A stretch of 47,884 nt of DNA, from contig CAILUI010000251.1 of assembly GCA_903837355.1 (NCBI GenBank), positions 1-47,884 on the forward strand, given 5' to 3'. The translations under genes were made by a program, and so were the position numbers. Origin of the DNA: an uncultured Victivallales bacterium (GTDB lineage: Bacteria; Verrucomicrobiota; Lentisphaeria; Oligosphaerales; JAFGRS01). Below are positions 17,595 through 25,647 of this stretch, one piece after another. Within the stretch, counting starts at the first letter, position 1, and each line of letters starts with the position of its first letter. A model generated the notes under the pieces. It ran no database searches and had not been told where the DNA came from. It saw only the letters and a list, made by a program, of their open reading frames with translations.

Positions 17595-19517
17595 ATGAAA
17601 ACCCGCTTGATCCTACGCCTCTGCGGTCTGCTCGCACTGATCGCCAGCACCCGTGCCGCACCGGCGGACGACTATACCTATGACGCCCTGCAGCGCCTGA
17701 TCCGCGTGGACTACGACGACGGCGCGAGCATCGTCTACACCTACGACGCGGCCGGAAACCGCACGGCGATCGCACCCAAGGCGGCCATCTCGGTCGCTGT
17801 CCCTGGCGGCGGCGGAACGGTGACCGGGTCCGGGCTCTACATCCCCGGCGCCAGGGTCTCCATGACCGCGAAACCTGCCGCCGGCTATACGTTCCTGCGC
17901 TGGGAGGACGGCTCGCAGACGGCCACGCGGACGCTCGTGGTCCCCGACGCGAGTCTGGCGCTGGCGGCACACTTCGGCCTGACCGCCAGCATCCTGCCGC
18001 CGGTCATCGGCGCCCCGGGAGCGCGACGGGCACTGGTCGGCGTGGCCTTCTCGTTGCCCTTGGACATCACCTCGGCGAGCCTGCCGACGGTGACCGTGAC
18101 CGGCCTGCCCGCCGGGCTGAAGTACGACCCGGCGACAACCGCGATCACGGGCGTGCCGACGGCCGCCGCGGCCGGCACGACGGTGACGATCGCGGCGAAG
18201 AACGTGAACAAGACGGCGGCCACGCCGCAGATCTTCACCCTGACCGTCGACCCGCTGCCGGCGTGGGCGCAGGGCAGCTTCCGCGGCTGGTTCGAACGCG
18301 CAACCGATTCGGGATCGCTGTCTGCCGATGTGACGCCGCAGGGCAAGATCACCGGCAAGGTCACCCTGGCGGGCACGGACTATACCTTCAGCGCCCCGGC
18401 GTACGCGCGACGCGCTGCCGACGGTGCATTCTGGCTGTCGGTGCAAGCCAAGGCCGGCAAGGCCGTCCTGCCACTGACCCTGGCGGTGAGCAAACCGGTG
18501 GGGGCGGTGCCGGCGAACCTGGCGGTCGCGGACGGGTGGTTCGCCGCCGTGGCCACCGGCGATCCCGAGGCCGCGCTTTACCGCAACGTCTGGAAGGATG
18601 CGGGGATGGCGGCGGTGGGCGCCGACTACGTCGGCTACTACACCGCGGTCCTGCCGGGCAGCGACAGGTACGGCAGCGGTTACCTGACCTTCACCGTCGA
18701 CAAGGCCGGCAGCATCAAGACCACCGGCAAACTGGCCGACGGCACCGTGGTATCGCTGAGCGGCACGCTGCTCATCGACGAGGTGGGACACGTCTTCACG
18801 GTGCTCTACACGGCGCCGGCGACGTACCAGGGCGGCTGCCTCTTCGGCCTCGCCGAGTTCTTCAGGGAATCCCCCACCGCGCCGGTCTGCGTACGGCTTC
18901 TGGAGGGCTTGCCGTTCCTCTGGGAGAACCGCAACCCGCAGGCGACGCGGGACTACGCTGTAGGCTTCAACCGCGAGCTGGGCCTGAGCGGCGGCTGGTA
19001 CGACAAAGTGGGCAACCTCTACGACTACTACCGCAACCGGACGCTTGCCGTGGGCACGAATGCTGGCGCCGCCACACCGACCCTCCAGGTCGGCACCAGC
19101 CGCTACGCATCGGTGTGGTGGGACCCGGACGGCATCGCCCTGACGCCGATCCTGAGTAGCTCTGGGGTGATGACCGGCATCGCCGCCCCGGCCGCAGGCG
19201 CGCCCCAGAAAGTGGGCGCCGTGTACGACTACGACAACGTCGCTAACACCGTGGGCCTGACGGTGGCACTGACCCGTGCGACCGGTATCTTCAAGGGGTC
19301 CTTCAAGGCCTGGTTCGACTACGCCACGACCCACACCGCCAAGAGCATCGCTGTCGAGGGCGTGCTCACCCCCGAGCGCGAGGCCAAGGGGGTCAGCGTG
19401 GAGGGCCGTGGCTTCTTCCTCTGGCCAGACCAGGCGCAGTACCTCAATGCGCTGGGCAAGCCCGTGTCCTACACCTGCAACAGCTCGTACGATTTCCTGT
19501 TGCTCGCCACGCCTTGA
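17595..19517 (+). CDS. Secreted multidomain protein with one YD unit, InlB-like and Ig-like domains
   Basis: A 640-residue exported protein with a signal peptide (about 1-22). Just after cleavage lies a lone YD unit (YTYDALQRLIRVDYDDG and YTYDAAGNRT, about 25-58), as if cut from an RHS repeat array. Next come a divergent InlB-type repeat (about 60-125; GYTFLRWEDG), a putative-Ig (He_PIG-like) domain (about 130-218; GLPAGLKYDPATTAITG), and two related beta-rich segments opening GSFRGWFERA and GSFKAWFDYA (about 222-430 and 570-640). GAGGGGAG precedes the ATG. It lies 16 bp after the RHS gene, so both are probably one transcript. The lone YD unit may dock to the RHS barrel, but this is speculation. 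Confidence 0.82.
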   Translation: MKTRLILRLCGLLALIASTRAAPADDYTYDALQRLIRVDYDDGASIVYTYDAAGNRTAIAPKAAISVAVPGGGGTVTGSGLYIPGARVSMTAKPAAGYTFLRWEDGSQTATRTLVVPDASLALAAHFGLTASILPPVIGAPGARRALVGVAFSLPLDITSASLPTVTVTGLPAGLKYDPATTAITGVPTAAAAGTTVTIAAKNVNKTAATPQIFTLTVDPLPAWAQGSFRGWFERATDSGSLSADVTPQGKITGKVTLAGTDYTFSAPAYARRAADGAFWLSVQAKAGKAVLPLTLAVSKPVGAVPANLAVADGWFAAVATGDPEAALYRNVWKDAGMAAVGADYVGYYTAVLPGSDRYGSGYLTFTVDKAGSIKTTGKLADGTVVSLSGTLLIDEVGHVFTVLYTAPATYQGGCLFGLAEFFRESPTAPVCVRLLEGLPFLWENRNPQATRDYAVGFNRELGLSGGWYDKVGNLYDYYRNRTLAVGTNAGAATPTLQVGTSRYASVWWDPDGIALTPILSSSGVMTGIAAPAAGAPQKVGAVYDYDNVANTVGLTVALTRATGIFKGSFKAWFDYATTHTAKSIAVEGVLTPEREAKGVSVEGRGFFLWPDQAQYLNALGKPVSYTCNSSYDFLLLATP

Positions 19518-19533
19518 GACGAGCCGAGCACCC

Positions 19534-20184
19534 ATGGACCGAAACGGATGGATGGCCGGCACTCTGCTGGCGCTGGCCGGTGTCATCGCCGGGCTCACGT
19601 TCCTGCTCACCCGCAACGGTGCGGGCCGCCTGCCTGGGAGCGCGCCGGCGGTTGCCGTACCGACGGCACGCCGCACCGTTGCGGCGCCGCCCGCGGCGCA
19701 TCCAGCCCCGGCGCGGGGCGACGTCCTGACGACCCCGCCTTCTGAGGCCGCGCGCGCCCACGCTCCCCGGCGCGCTGCGGACGAGCCGCCGCCGGCTCCA
19801 GGAGCGGCCTCGGCAGCGCCGACCGGGCGCGAACAGGCCAACGCGGCCTGGGAGGCACTGCTCGACCAGGTGATCGAACAAAAGGACACGCCGGCAAGCG
19901 CACAGGCGCCCCGCCTCAAGGCGGCGTTTGACACCCTCGACCGCGAGGATCAGATGGACGCCGTGCAGCGCGCACTAAACCTCCTGCCGGGAGAGCAGTT
20001 CCCGGCCTTGTACGCGATCCTCTTTGACAAGACGGAGGCGCCGGCTGTGCTCGATGCCATCTTCAGCGATGCGCTGAACCGTCCCGAAGCGCTCAAGCAC
20101 CCGCTCCTGAAGGAGCTAAGCCAGGACCGCGAGCACCCGCTGTACCCGGAAGCGGTCCGCATCCTGGAGATAGTGCCGCAGTGA
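19534..20184 (+). CDS. Small membrane-anchored protein of unknown function
   Basis: Not recognised. The 216-residue product begins with a single membrane helix (about 6-25, GTLLALAGVIAGLTFLL) and no clear cleavage site, then an Ala/Pro-rich linker (about 30-105), then a compact helical domain (about 108-216) with repeated leucine-rich helices. It starts 16 bp after the preceding stop, with only a weak ribosome site, suggesting it is the third gene of the RHS transcription unit. Topology suggests the helical domain sits outside the cytoplasmic membrane. The stop codon lies inside a repeat fragment (CAGTGAAGTCCGC) shared with the element at 35824-35912. A membrane-tethered partner or immunity-like role for the RHS protein is possible but not supported by homology. 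Confidence 0.7.
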   Translation: MDRNGWMAGTLLALAGVIAGLTFLLTRNGAGRLPGSAPAVAVPTARRTVAAPPAAHPAPARGDVLTTPPSEAARAHAPRRAADEPPPAPGAASAAPTGREQANAAWEALLDQVIEQKDTPASAQAPRLKAAFDTLDREDQMDAVQRALNLLPGEQFPALYAILFDKTEAPAVLDAIFSDALNRPEALKHPLLKELSQDREHPLYPEAVRILEIVPQ

Positions 20185-20327
20185 AGTCCGCAGCCGCGGG
20201 CTCTGCCGGCAGGCTCTGGGCGAATCCTGCTGTCCAGCAGGACCTGCGTGCAGGCGGTGAGCCGTCCCCCGTCTCCGGCCCCTGGCCGGTGGCTCAGCGG
20301 CGCCTGCGTCCTGCTGGACAGCAGGAC
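20180..20327. repeat. Imperfect inverted repeat with GTCCTGCTG..CAGCAGGAC hairpins between convergent genes
   Basis: 20225-20263 and 20291-20326 are imperfect inverted copies, each with a hairpin (TCCTGCTG/CAGCAGGA at 20225-20242; GTCCTGCTG-GA-CAGCAGGAC at 20308-20327) followed by a GCAGGCG..GAGCC module. Positions 20180-20197 match the end of the 89-bp element at 35824-35912. The region lies between two convergent genes and has no T-tract, so termination by it is uncertain. Confidence 0.8.
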
Positions 20328-20399
20328 CCTCCAAGGGTCCGAGCGGCCTTCATAGCGCAGCCGGCCCAACCCCAGCCTGACTCCCGTCTCAGCAAGGTG

Positions 20400-21296
20400 T
20401 CAGGGCACCCCCCGCACCGCGGGCGCGGCGCCGCCGGCGGACCGCAGGGCACGGTATCGCATCAGGGCGACAAAGCTGATGGCGCTGACATTCATCAGCA
20501 AGGCGTAGACGACGCTGGGGATGGTCATCGCCGGCGACCGCATGACGCTGCCGGCGATGAAAATCCCGAGGCCGGCATTCTGCAGCCCGCACTCCGTGGC
20601 GATAGCGATGCGGTCCGGCCGCAGCAGACCCGCCGCCGAGGCCGTGCCGAAGCCGGCAGCAATCACCAGCACGTTGAGCAGCAGCACTGCCGGGCCGACG
20701 CTGGCAAGGTTGTCCAGCAGGATCTGCCGCGTGCTGACAAAAGTAGCCACCACGATGAGCACGAAGAGGACCGTCGCCAGGCGCCCCGTGGGCCGCTCCA
20801 GACGCACCGCAAGCTGCGGACGCCAGGCTCTGAGACTCATGCCCAGGACCACGGGCACCGTGGTCAGCAAGAACACCCCGCGCACCATCTGCAGCGGCGG
20901 GAAGTGGACGGTCACCGCCGTCTGCATGAACTGCCGCATGGCGAGGTCCACCACGAACGGTACCGTGACGACGGCGGCCACGCTGGTGATGGCCGTCAGC
21001 GAGATCGACAGCGCGGTATCGCCGCGGGCAAGGTAGGTCAGCAGTCCCGAGCTGACGCCTCCCGGACAGGCAGCGAGGATCAGCAGCCCGACGGCCATGT
21101 CCGGGGTCAGACGCAGCGCCAGCGCCACCCCGAAGGCCAGGGCAGGCACCAGCAGCATCTGGCCCACCAGGCCGATGAACACCGCCTGCGGCCGCGCCAG
21201 CACGCGCCGGAAGTCAGCGACGACCAGAGTCAGCCCCAGCGCAAACACGATGAAGGCCAGAGCAAAGGGCAGAAGCAGGCCAACCACCGGATTCAT
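20400..21296 (-). CDS. Bile acid:sodium symporter (BASS) family transporter
   Basis: A 298-residue inner-membrane protein with about nine or ten helices, the size and pattern of BASS/SBF family carriers, which import organic anions with Na+. ACPGGVSSG (about 76-84) and ECGLQNAGLG (about 235-244) match the conserved sodium-site regions of the family. Known bacterial members move bile salts, pantoate-like acids or other carboxylates; the substrate here cannot be read from sequence. Its ATG overlaps the menA stop codon (ATGA), so it is translationally coupled to menaquinone synthesis. A role in supplying or exporting a precursor is an inference from this coupling alone. Confidence 0.88.
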   Translation of the reverse strand: MNPVVGLLLPFALAFIVFALGLTLVVADFRRVLARPQAVFIGLVGQMLLVPALAFGVALALRLTPDMAVGLLILAACPGGVSSGLLTYLARGDTALSISLTAITSVAAVVTVPFVVDLAMRQFMQTAVTVHFPPLQMVRGVFLLTTVPVVLGMSLRAWRPQLAVRLERPTGRLATVLFVLIVVATFVSTRQILLDNLASVGPAVLLLNVLVIAAGFGTASAAGLLRPDRIAIATECGLQNAGLGIFIAGSVMRSPAMTIPSVVYALLMNVSAISFVALMRYRALRSAGGAAPAVRGVP

Positions 21297-22210
21297 AGCA
21301 GTACTCCGAGTGACAGCAGAAGACCAAGCAGGAACCCCGCCTGCGCAGTGCCCGCCAGCAGCAGGTTCAACTGCGGACCGGGCTCACTGCGATACAGCCG
21401 GCGGATGAGGGCCGCGCAGATCGGCAGGGCCACGAAGCCCAGCCAGGCGCCCGGCAGGCCGTGCCCGGCCAGTAGCAGCAGTATGGCAAACGGCAGCAAC
21501 ATCAGGGCGGCGTACAACCGGCGCACGCGTTCACGACCGAGCTGCCCCGCCAGCGTGCGCCGGCCATTGCGTAGGTCCGCCTCCAGATCGCGGTAGTTGT
21601 TGACCAGCAGCACCGCTGCCGCCGGCAACCCGACCACCAGGCCGGCCAGCCACGCATTCACCGACCCGCGACCCGCCTGCAACCAATGGCTGCCGGCCAC
21701 CGCGACCAGCCCGTAAAACACCAGGACCAGCACCTCGCCCCACGGGCTGTGGGATACCGGATGCCGCCCTCCCGAGTAGGACCACCCCGCCAGCAGCGAG
21801 GCCACCCCCGCCAGCAGGATCGGCCAACCGCCGACCGTCACCAGATAGGCCCCCAGGAGCAGGGCCGCCACGAAACTGAGAACGGTGGCACGCCGCACCG
21901 CGGCCGGACTCGCCCAGCCCGCCGCGGTGACCCGCAGCGGGCCGATGCGGCCGGGCTGGTCGGCGCCACGGGCGAAGTCCGCGGCGTCGTTGTGCAGATT
22001 GGTCCCCACCTGGATCAGGATGGCACAGCCCAGCGCCGCCAGCATCGGCAACCACGCTGGCACGGCGCCCTCGCCCCAGGCCAGAGCCGTCCCAACCAGG
22101 ACCGGCGTAGCCGCGATGCTCAGCGTCCGCGGCCGCGTCGCTGTCAACCAGACGCGCCAGGCCGGCGGTGGCTGCGCCGCGCCGACCACGGCGGGCGCGT
22201 CAGGCGGCAT
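21293..22210 (-). CDS. menA: 1,4-dihydroxy-2-naphthoate polyprenyltransferase
   Basis: A 305-residue UbiA-superfamily membrane enzyme that joins a polyprenyl chain to 1,4-dihydroxy-2-naphthoate, giving demethylmenaquinone. The first Asp-rich site is NLHNDAADF (about 80-88). The second is NNYRDLEADLRNGRRTL (about 201-217), which is the MenA form. About eight or nine hydrophobic helices are present. The ATG at 22210 lies within the end of menG (11-bp overlap); a longer upstream frame is just the other frame of menG. A futalosine-pathway prenyltransferase (MqnP) is less likely given the MenG partner, but cannot be excluded because no early-pathway genes are in the window. Confidence 0.9.
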   Translation of the reverse strand: MPPDAPAVVGAAQPPPAWRVWLTATRPRTLSIAATPVLVGTALAWGEGAVPAWLPMLAALGCAILIQVGTNLHNDAADFARGADQPGRIGPLRVTAAGWASPAAVRRATVLSFVAALLLGAYLVTVGGWPILLAGVASLLAGWSYSGGRHPVSHSPWGEVLVLVFYGLVAVAGSHWLQAGRGSVNAWLAGLVVGLPAAAVLLVNNYRDLEADLRNGRRTLAGQLGRERVRRLYAALMLLPFAILLLLAGHGLPGAWLGFVALPICAALIRRLYRSEPGPQLNLLLAGTAQAGFLLGLLLSLGVLL

Positions 22211-22934
22211 GCGGGCGGGTTCCGAAGTGCAGGCAGGCGATGCCAAAGGATACGTTCTCCCAATGCACGGCGCCAAATCCCGCCTGCTCCATGAGGGCGG
22301 CGAAACGCCGCTGATCGGGGAAGCGCCGGATCGACTCAACCAGATAACGGTAGGCCTGCGGCTCCCGCGCCAGCAGCGCCCCCAAACCGGGAATAACCAG
22401 GAAGGAGTAGAGGTCGTAGAGCGGCGCCAGCCAGGCGGCGGGGCGCGAGAACTCGAGGCACACGAAACACCCCCCCGGCCTAAGCACGCGACGGATCTCG
22501 GCCAGGGCACACTCCAGATACGTCGCGTTGCGCAGACCAAAAGCCACGGTGAGCAGGTCCACGCTGGCGCTGGCGAAGGGCATCCGCTCCGCCTCGCCCG
22601 CCAGCCAGGCCACACCGGCATCCCCCCGCGCCCGCCCCGCCAGCATCATCGGCAGACTCGGATCGCAGACCACCACCCGGCGCTGGCCAGCGACCAGCCG
22701 GCGGGCGACGTCGCCCGTGCCGCCGGCAAGATCCACGGCGACACCGCGCGCCGACGCCACCCGCGCCACCAGCCGGCGCTTCCACAGACGGTGAATCCCG
22801 AAGCTCAGCACGTCGTTCATCAGATCGTAGCGGGGCGCGACGGCCCGGAAGACCACGCGGATGCGCTGACGGCGCTCTGCCGCCGTCACCGACTGCTTGC
22901 CGAAGCTGCCATCGAGGGAGTTCTGTTCCTGCAT
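22200..22934 (-). CDS. menG: Demethylmenaquinone methyltransferase
   Basis: A 244-residue UbiE/MenG methyltransferase that makes menaquinone from demethylmenaquinone using SAM. Family signatures are YDLMNDVLSFGIHRLWKR near residue 36, the SAM site VDLAGGTGDVA (about 67-77), and GLRNATYLECALAEIRRVLRPGG near 134. Length is normal. It is the first gene of the menG-menA-BASS operon and overlaps menA by 11 bp. Together these genes carry out the last two steps of menaquinone synthesis. The start at 22934 has a modest AGGG upstream. It is distinct from the UbiE-like gene at 4376-5068. Confidence 0.92.
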   Translation of the reverse strand: MQEQNSLDGSFGKQSVTAAERRQRIRVVFRAVAPRYDLMNDVLSFGIHRLWKRRLVARVASARGVAVDLAGGTGDVARRLVAGQRRVVVCDPSLPMMLAGRARGDAGVAWLAGEAERMPFASASVDLLTVAFGLRNATYLECALAEIRRVLRPGGCFVCLEFSRPAAWLAPLYDLYSFLVIPGLGALLAREPQAYRYLVESIRRFPDQRRFAALMEQAGFGAVHWENVSFGIACLHFGTRPHAA

Positions 22935-23170
22935 CGCAACCCTGCGCCGTCAGCCGGGCTTACCTGAGTGTAACAGCGCTGGCGGTCGTCCGTTCAGCGC
23001 GAGGGAAAGGCCTGGCGACTTAGCTCCGCAAAGATAGCCCGGTAGCAGGCGGAGGCAAGGTTCCGCGCCGGAATCGCCCACGGGCGCCGAGTTCCTGCTA
23101 TGTTACCGAACAGCCCCGCGGCACCCCCGCGGCGGGGGGCCGGCGCGCCACAGGCGCGGAAAGGAACCCG
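22935..23170. other. Divergent intergenic region between menG and the mttB-like gene
   Basis: This 236-bp stretch must contain both divergent promoters. I see TACACT-like and TATGTT-like -10 candidates but no convincing -35 partners. GC-rich inverted stretches near 23118-23155 could fold in the leader of the plus-strand gene. No small gene is evident. Confidence 0.5.
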
Positions 23171-24613
23171 ATGAAACTCGCCAGCTTGGCCGTTCTGTCC
23201 GCAAGCGAGATCCGTGCCATCCACGAGGCGACGCTGAGCATCCTGGCGGAATGCGGCGTCAAGGTCCTCAGCAGCCGCCTGTTGGAGCGACTGCGGGGCA
23301 AGGGCTTACCGGTGGACGCCGCGGCCCAGACCGTGCGCTTTCCACAAGCCCTGCTGGAGGACGCCCTGGCCCGTCTCCCGGCCACGATCGAGGTCTTCGA
23401 CCGTGAGGGCCAACCGGCCTTCGTGCTGGGCGATGGCGTGCCCAGGGTCGCCGCCGGCCACAACGCAGTGTTCTGGGTAGACTCGGCAAGCGCTGCCCGA
23501 CGCCCGTCCCGGGTTGAGGACGTGGCCCGCTTCGCCCGGCTCTGCGAGCAGCTCGACGCGATCGACATGATCGGGATCCCGGTCATGCCCCAGGATGTGC
23601 GGGTGCCCCGGACGACTCTGCTGCACGCGGTCGCGGCCACCGTGCAGAACAGCCGTAAGCCCGTCTTCTTCTCCACCGACAGCGCCACCGTCAACCGCGG
23701 CTGCATCGAGCTGTTGCAGGCCGCCTTCGCGGGCGACTTCAGCCGCCAGGTCTACGGCATCAGCCAACTGTCGCCGACCAGCCCGCTGTACTGGGAGGGG
23801 ACGGTCTGTGAGGCCATCCTCGAAACCCTCGAAACCGCGGTACCCGTGGCCATTCTTCCCGAGCCCAACGCCGGGGTCTCGGCGCCGTACACCCTGGCCG
23901 GACTGCTGACCATGAACAACGCCGAATGCCTCTCCGGCCTGGCCATGATCCAGTTGCTCAAGCCCGGCCACCCGGTGCTCTACGCCAACTCCTGGACGAC
24001 CACCGACATGCGCAGCGGCGCGGCCTTGGTCGGTTCGATCGAAACCAGCGTCTGCCGCATCGCCGGAGCCCAACTGGCGCGCTTCTACCGGGTGCCGTCG
24101 CACACCACCGCCCCCAACTCCGATAACCACGCCCACGATGAACAGAATGCCTGGGAGAAGACCTTCGGCCAGATGGCGGCCATCGGCGCCGGCAACGACC
24201 TCTCGGTCAACTGCGGCATGTTCGCCACCGGCATGACCTGCAGCGATGAGCAGCTCCTGATGGACGCCGAGATCGCGGGCATGTGCCGGCGGCTGGCCGC
24301 CGGGCTGGAGGTCTCCGCTGAGACCATCGCCGCCGATCTCATCCGCAAGGTCGGTCCGCAGGGCGAGACCTATCTCACCCAGGACCACACCCTCGCCCAC
24401 CTGCGCGGCCCGGAGTACTTCATCCCGGACCTGGCCGTGCGCGGGCCTTTCGTGTCCTGGCAGGCAGCCGGTAGTCGCGACACCTACGCCCTGGCGCGCA
24501 CTCGGGCCGCCGGCCTCGCCGCCCTCCCCGCAAACCGCCCCGACAGCCGGCGCCAGGCCGCCCTCGCGGCGGCCCTCCAGCACGCCGAAGCCGCCGTCGC
24601 CAAGCCCACCTGA
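23171..24613 (+). CDS. Trimethylamine methyltransferase (MttB) family protein, non-pyrrolysine type
   Basis: A 480-residue protein of the MttB superfamily, whose members move a methyl group from a quaternary amine to a corrinoid protein. Family segments include the N-terminal IHEATLSILAECGVKV, RKPVFFSTDSATVNRG (about 178-193), PYTLAGLLTMNNAE (about 239-252) and NCGMFATGMTCSDEQ near 350. The frame is open throughout with no internal TAG, so it is not a pyrrolysine enzyme; non-Pyl relatives act on glycine betaine, proline betaine, carnitine or similar. No corrinoid protein or reactivase is adjacent. AAAGGAA precedes the ATG. It is followed 20 bp later by an oxidoreductase, an arrangement that hints at use of a methylated compound outside classical methanogen-type metabolism. 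Confidence 0.88.
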   Translation: MKLASLAVLSASEIRAIHEATLSILAECGVKVLSSRLLERLRGKGLPVDAAAQTVRFPQALLEDALARLPATIEVFDREGQPAFVLGDGVPRVAAGHNAVFWVDSASAARRPSRVEDVARFARLCEQLDAIDMIGIPVMPQDVRVPRTTLLHAVAATVQNSRKPVFFSTDSATVNRGCIELLQAAFAGDFSRQVYGISQLSPTSPLYWEGTVCEAILETLETAVPVAILPEPNAGVSAPYTLAGLLTMNNAECLSGLAMIQLLKPGHPVLYANSWTTTDMRSGAALVGSIETSVCRIAGAQLARFYRVPSHTTAPNSDNHAHDEQNAWEKTFGQMAAIGAGNDLSVNCGMFATGMTCSDEQLLMDAEIAGMCRRLAAGLEVSAETIAADLIRKVGPQGETYLTQDHTLAHLRGPEYFIPDLAVRGPFVSWQAAGSRDTYALARTRAAGLAALPANRPDSRRQAALAAALQHAEAAVAKPT

Positions 24614-24633
24614 ACGCAGGAGACAGAGACGCC

Positions 24634-25647
24634 ATGGAAGCCGCCAAGATCGGGGTCGGAGTCATCGGTTTGCGCATGGGCCACAGCCATCTGGCGGGCT
24701 ATGCTCAGAATCCGCACTGCACCGTCATCGGCGTTTGCGATACCGACCAGGCCCTGCTCGCGGTACGGCAGGGCGAGTTCAACGCCCGCCTGGCCGTCAC
24801 CGACTACCGGGACCTCCTGACCGTGCCCGAGATCGGCCTCATCTCGGTGGCCTCGCCGGACTACTACCACGCCGAGCAGAGCATCGCAGCCATGGAAGCC
24901 GGCAAGGACGTCTTCTGCGAGAAACCGCTCACCCTCACCCTCAAGGAGGCCAAGGAGATCGCCGCCGCGGTGGCGCGGACCGGCCGGCACTTCATGATCG
25001 GCCAGGTCTGCCGCTATGCGCCCGGCTTCGTCCTCGCCAAACGCCTGGTGGAACGCGGCGACATCGGCAAGCTCTACTTCGTCGAGAGCGAGTACGCCCA
25101 CAACTACCGCGGCGCCCGCGGTGTGGGCGACTGGCGCGTCGACCCGCGCCGCGAGCCCGTCATCGGCGGCGGCTGCCATGCCGTCGACCTCCTGCGCTGG
25201 ATCGCCGGCGATGTGGCCGAGGTCCACGCCTACGCCAACCACCTCTGCCTGACCGATTGGCCGGTCAACGATTTCAGCATCGGCCTCTTCACCTTCGAGA
25301 GCGGCGTCATCGGCAAGGTCATGGTCTCGGTCGGCTGCGTCCGCCCCTATACCATGCGCAGCGTCTTCTACGGTACCGAGGGCACCATCGTCTGCGATAA
25401 CACCAGCGCCGACATCCAGGTCTGCAGCCAGAAGAACCTGACTGGCGGACCGGCCTTCGCCAGCCTCCCGGTCAACATCGCCAGCCACAACGTCGGGGCC
25501 GAGATCAACGAGTTCATCGACTGCATCGTCACCCACACCCCGGTGGTGACCGACGTCCACGAAGGCGTCAAAACCGTCGCCACCTGCATCGCCATCGCCG
25601 AGTCCGCCCGGACCGGCAAGTCGGTGCGCCTCAAAGACCTGCTGTAG
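24634..25647 (+). CDS. Gfo/Idh/MocA family NAD(P)-dependent oxidoreductase
   Basis: A 337-residue two-domain oxidoreductase. The N-terminal Rossmann site is GVIGLRMGHSH (about 9-19), with Arg-Met in place of the more usual GxGxxG spacing but as seen in relatives. The conserved EKP is in FCEKPLTLTLKEAKE near residue 93. The C-terminal domain has GGGCHAVDLLRWI near 177, with the His/Asp pair typical of the active site. Members oxidise sugars, inositols or related polyols; the substrate is unknown. CAGGAG lies upstream. It is probably co-transcribed with the MttB-like gene (20-bp gap). Confidence 0.88.
   Translation: MEAAKIGVGVIGLRMGHSHLAGYAQNPHCTVIGVCDTDQALLAVRQGEFNARLAVTDYRDLLTVPEIGLISVASPDYYHAEQSIAAMEAGKDVFCEKPLTLTLKEAKEIAAAVARTGRHFMIGQVCRYAPGFVLAKRLVERGDIGKLYFVESEYAHNYRGARGVGDWRVDPRREPVIGGGCHAVDLLRWIAGDVAEVHAYANHLCLTDWPVNDFSIGLFTFESGVIGKVMVSVGCVRPYTMRSVFYGTEGTIVCDNTSADIQVCSQKNLTGGPAFASLPVNIASHNVGAEINEFIDCIVTHTPVVTDVHEGVKTVATCIAIAESARTGKSVRLKDLL

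Noticed and set aside
13946..17650. 1234-residue open frame on the minus strand opposite the RHS gene
   Set aside because: It is a shadow of GC-rich YD repeats. The plus-strand frame has YD motifs, a signal peptide and AGGAGG; the minus frame has no recognisable domain and no ribosome site.
17613..19934. 773-residue minus-strand open frame
   Set aside because: It is antisense to the secreted YD/InlB-like protein and the membrane-anchored protein, both of which have coherent domains and correct starts.
8277..20184. Genomic island or prophage carrying restriction enzyme and RHS genes
   Set aside because: No integrase, tRNA attachment site, phage structural genes or clear change in base composition is visible.
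22985..23165. tRNA or small RNA gene between menG and the mttB-like gene
   Set aside because: GGTTCCGCGCCGGAATC hints at a T-arm, but no acceptor stem or anticodon arm fits around it.
23171..24613. Pyrrolysine-containing trimethylamine methyltransferase
   Set aside because: The frame is continuous with no in-frame TAG, so it belongs with the non-pyrrolysine members.
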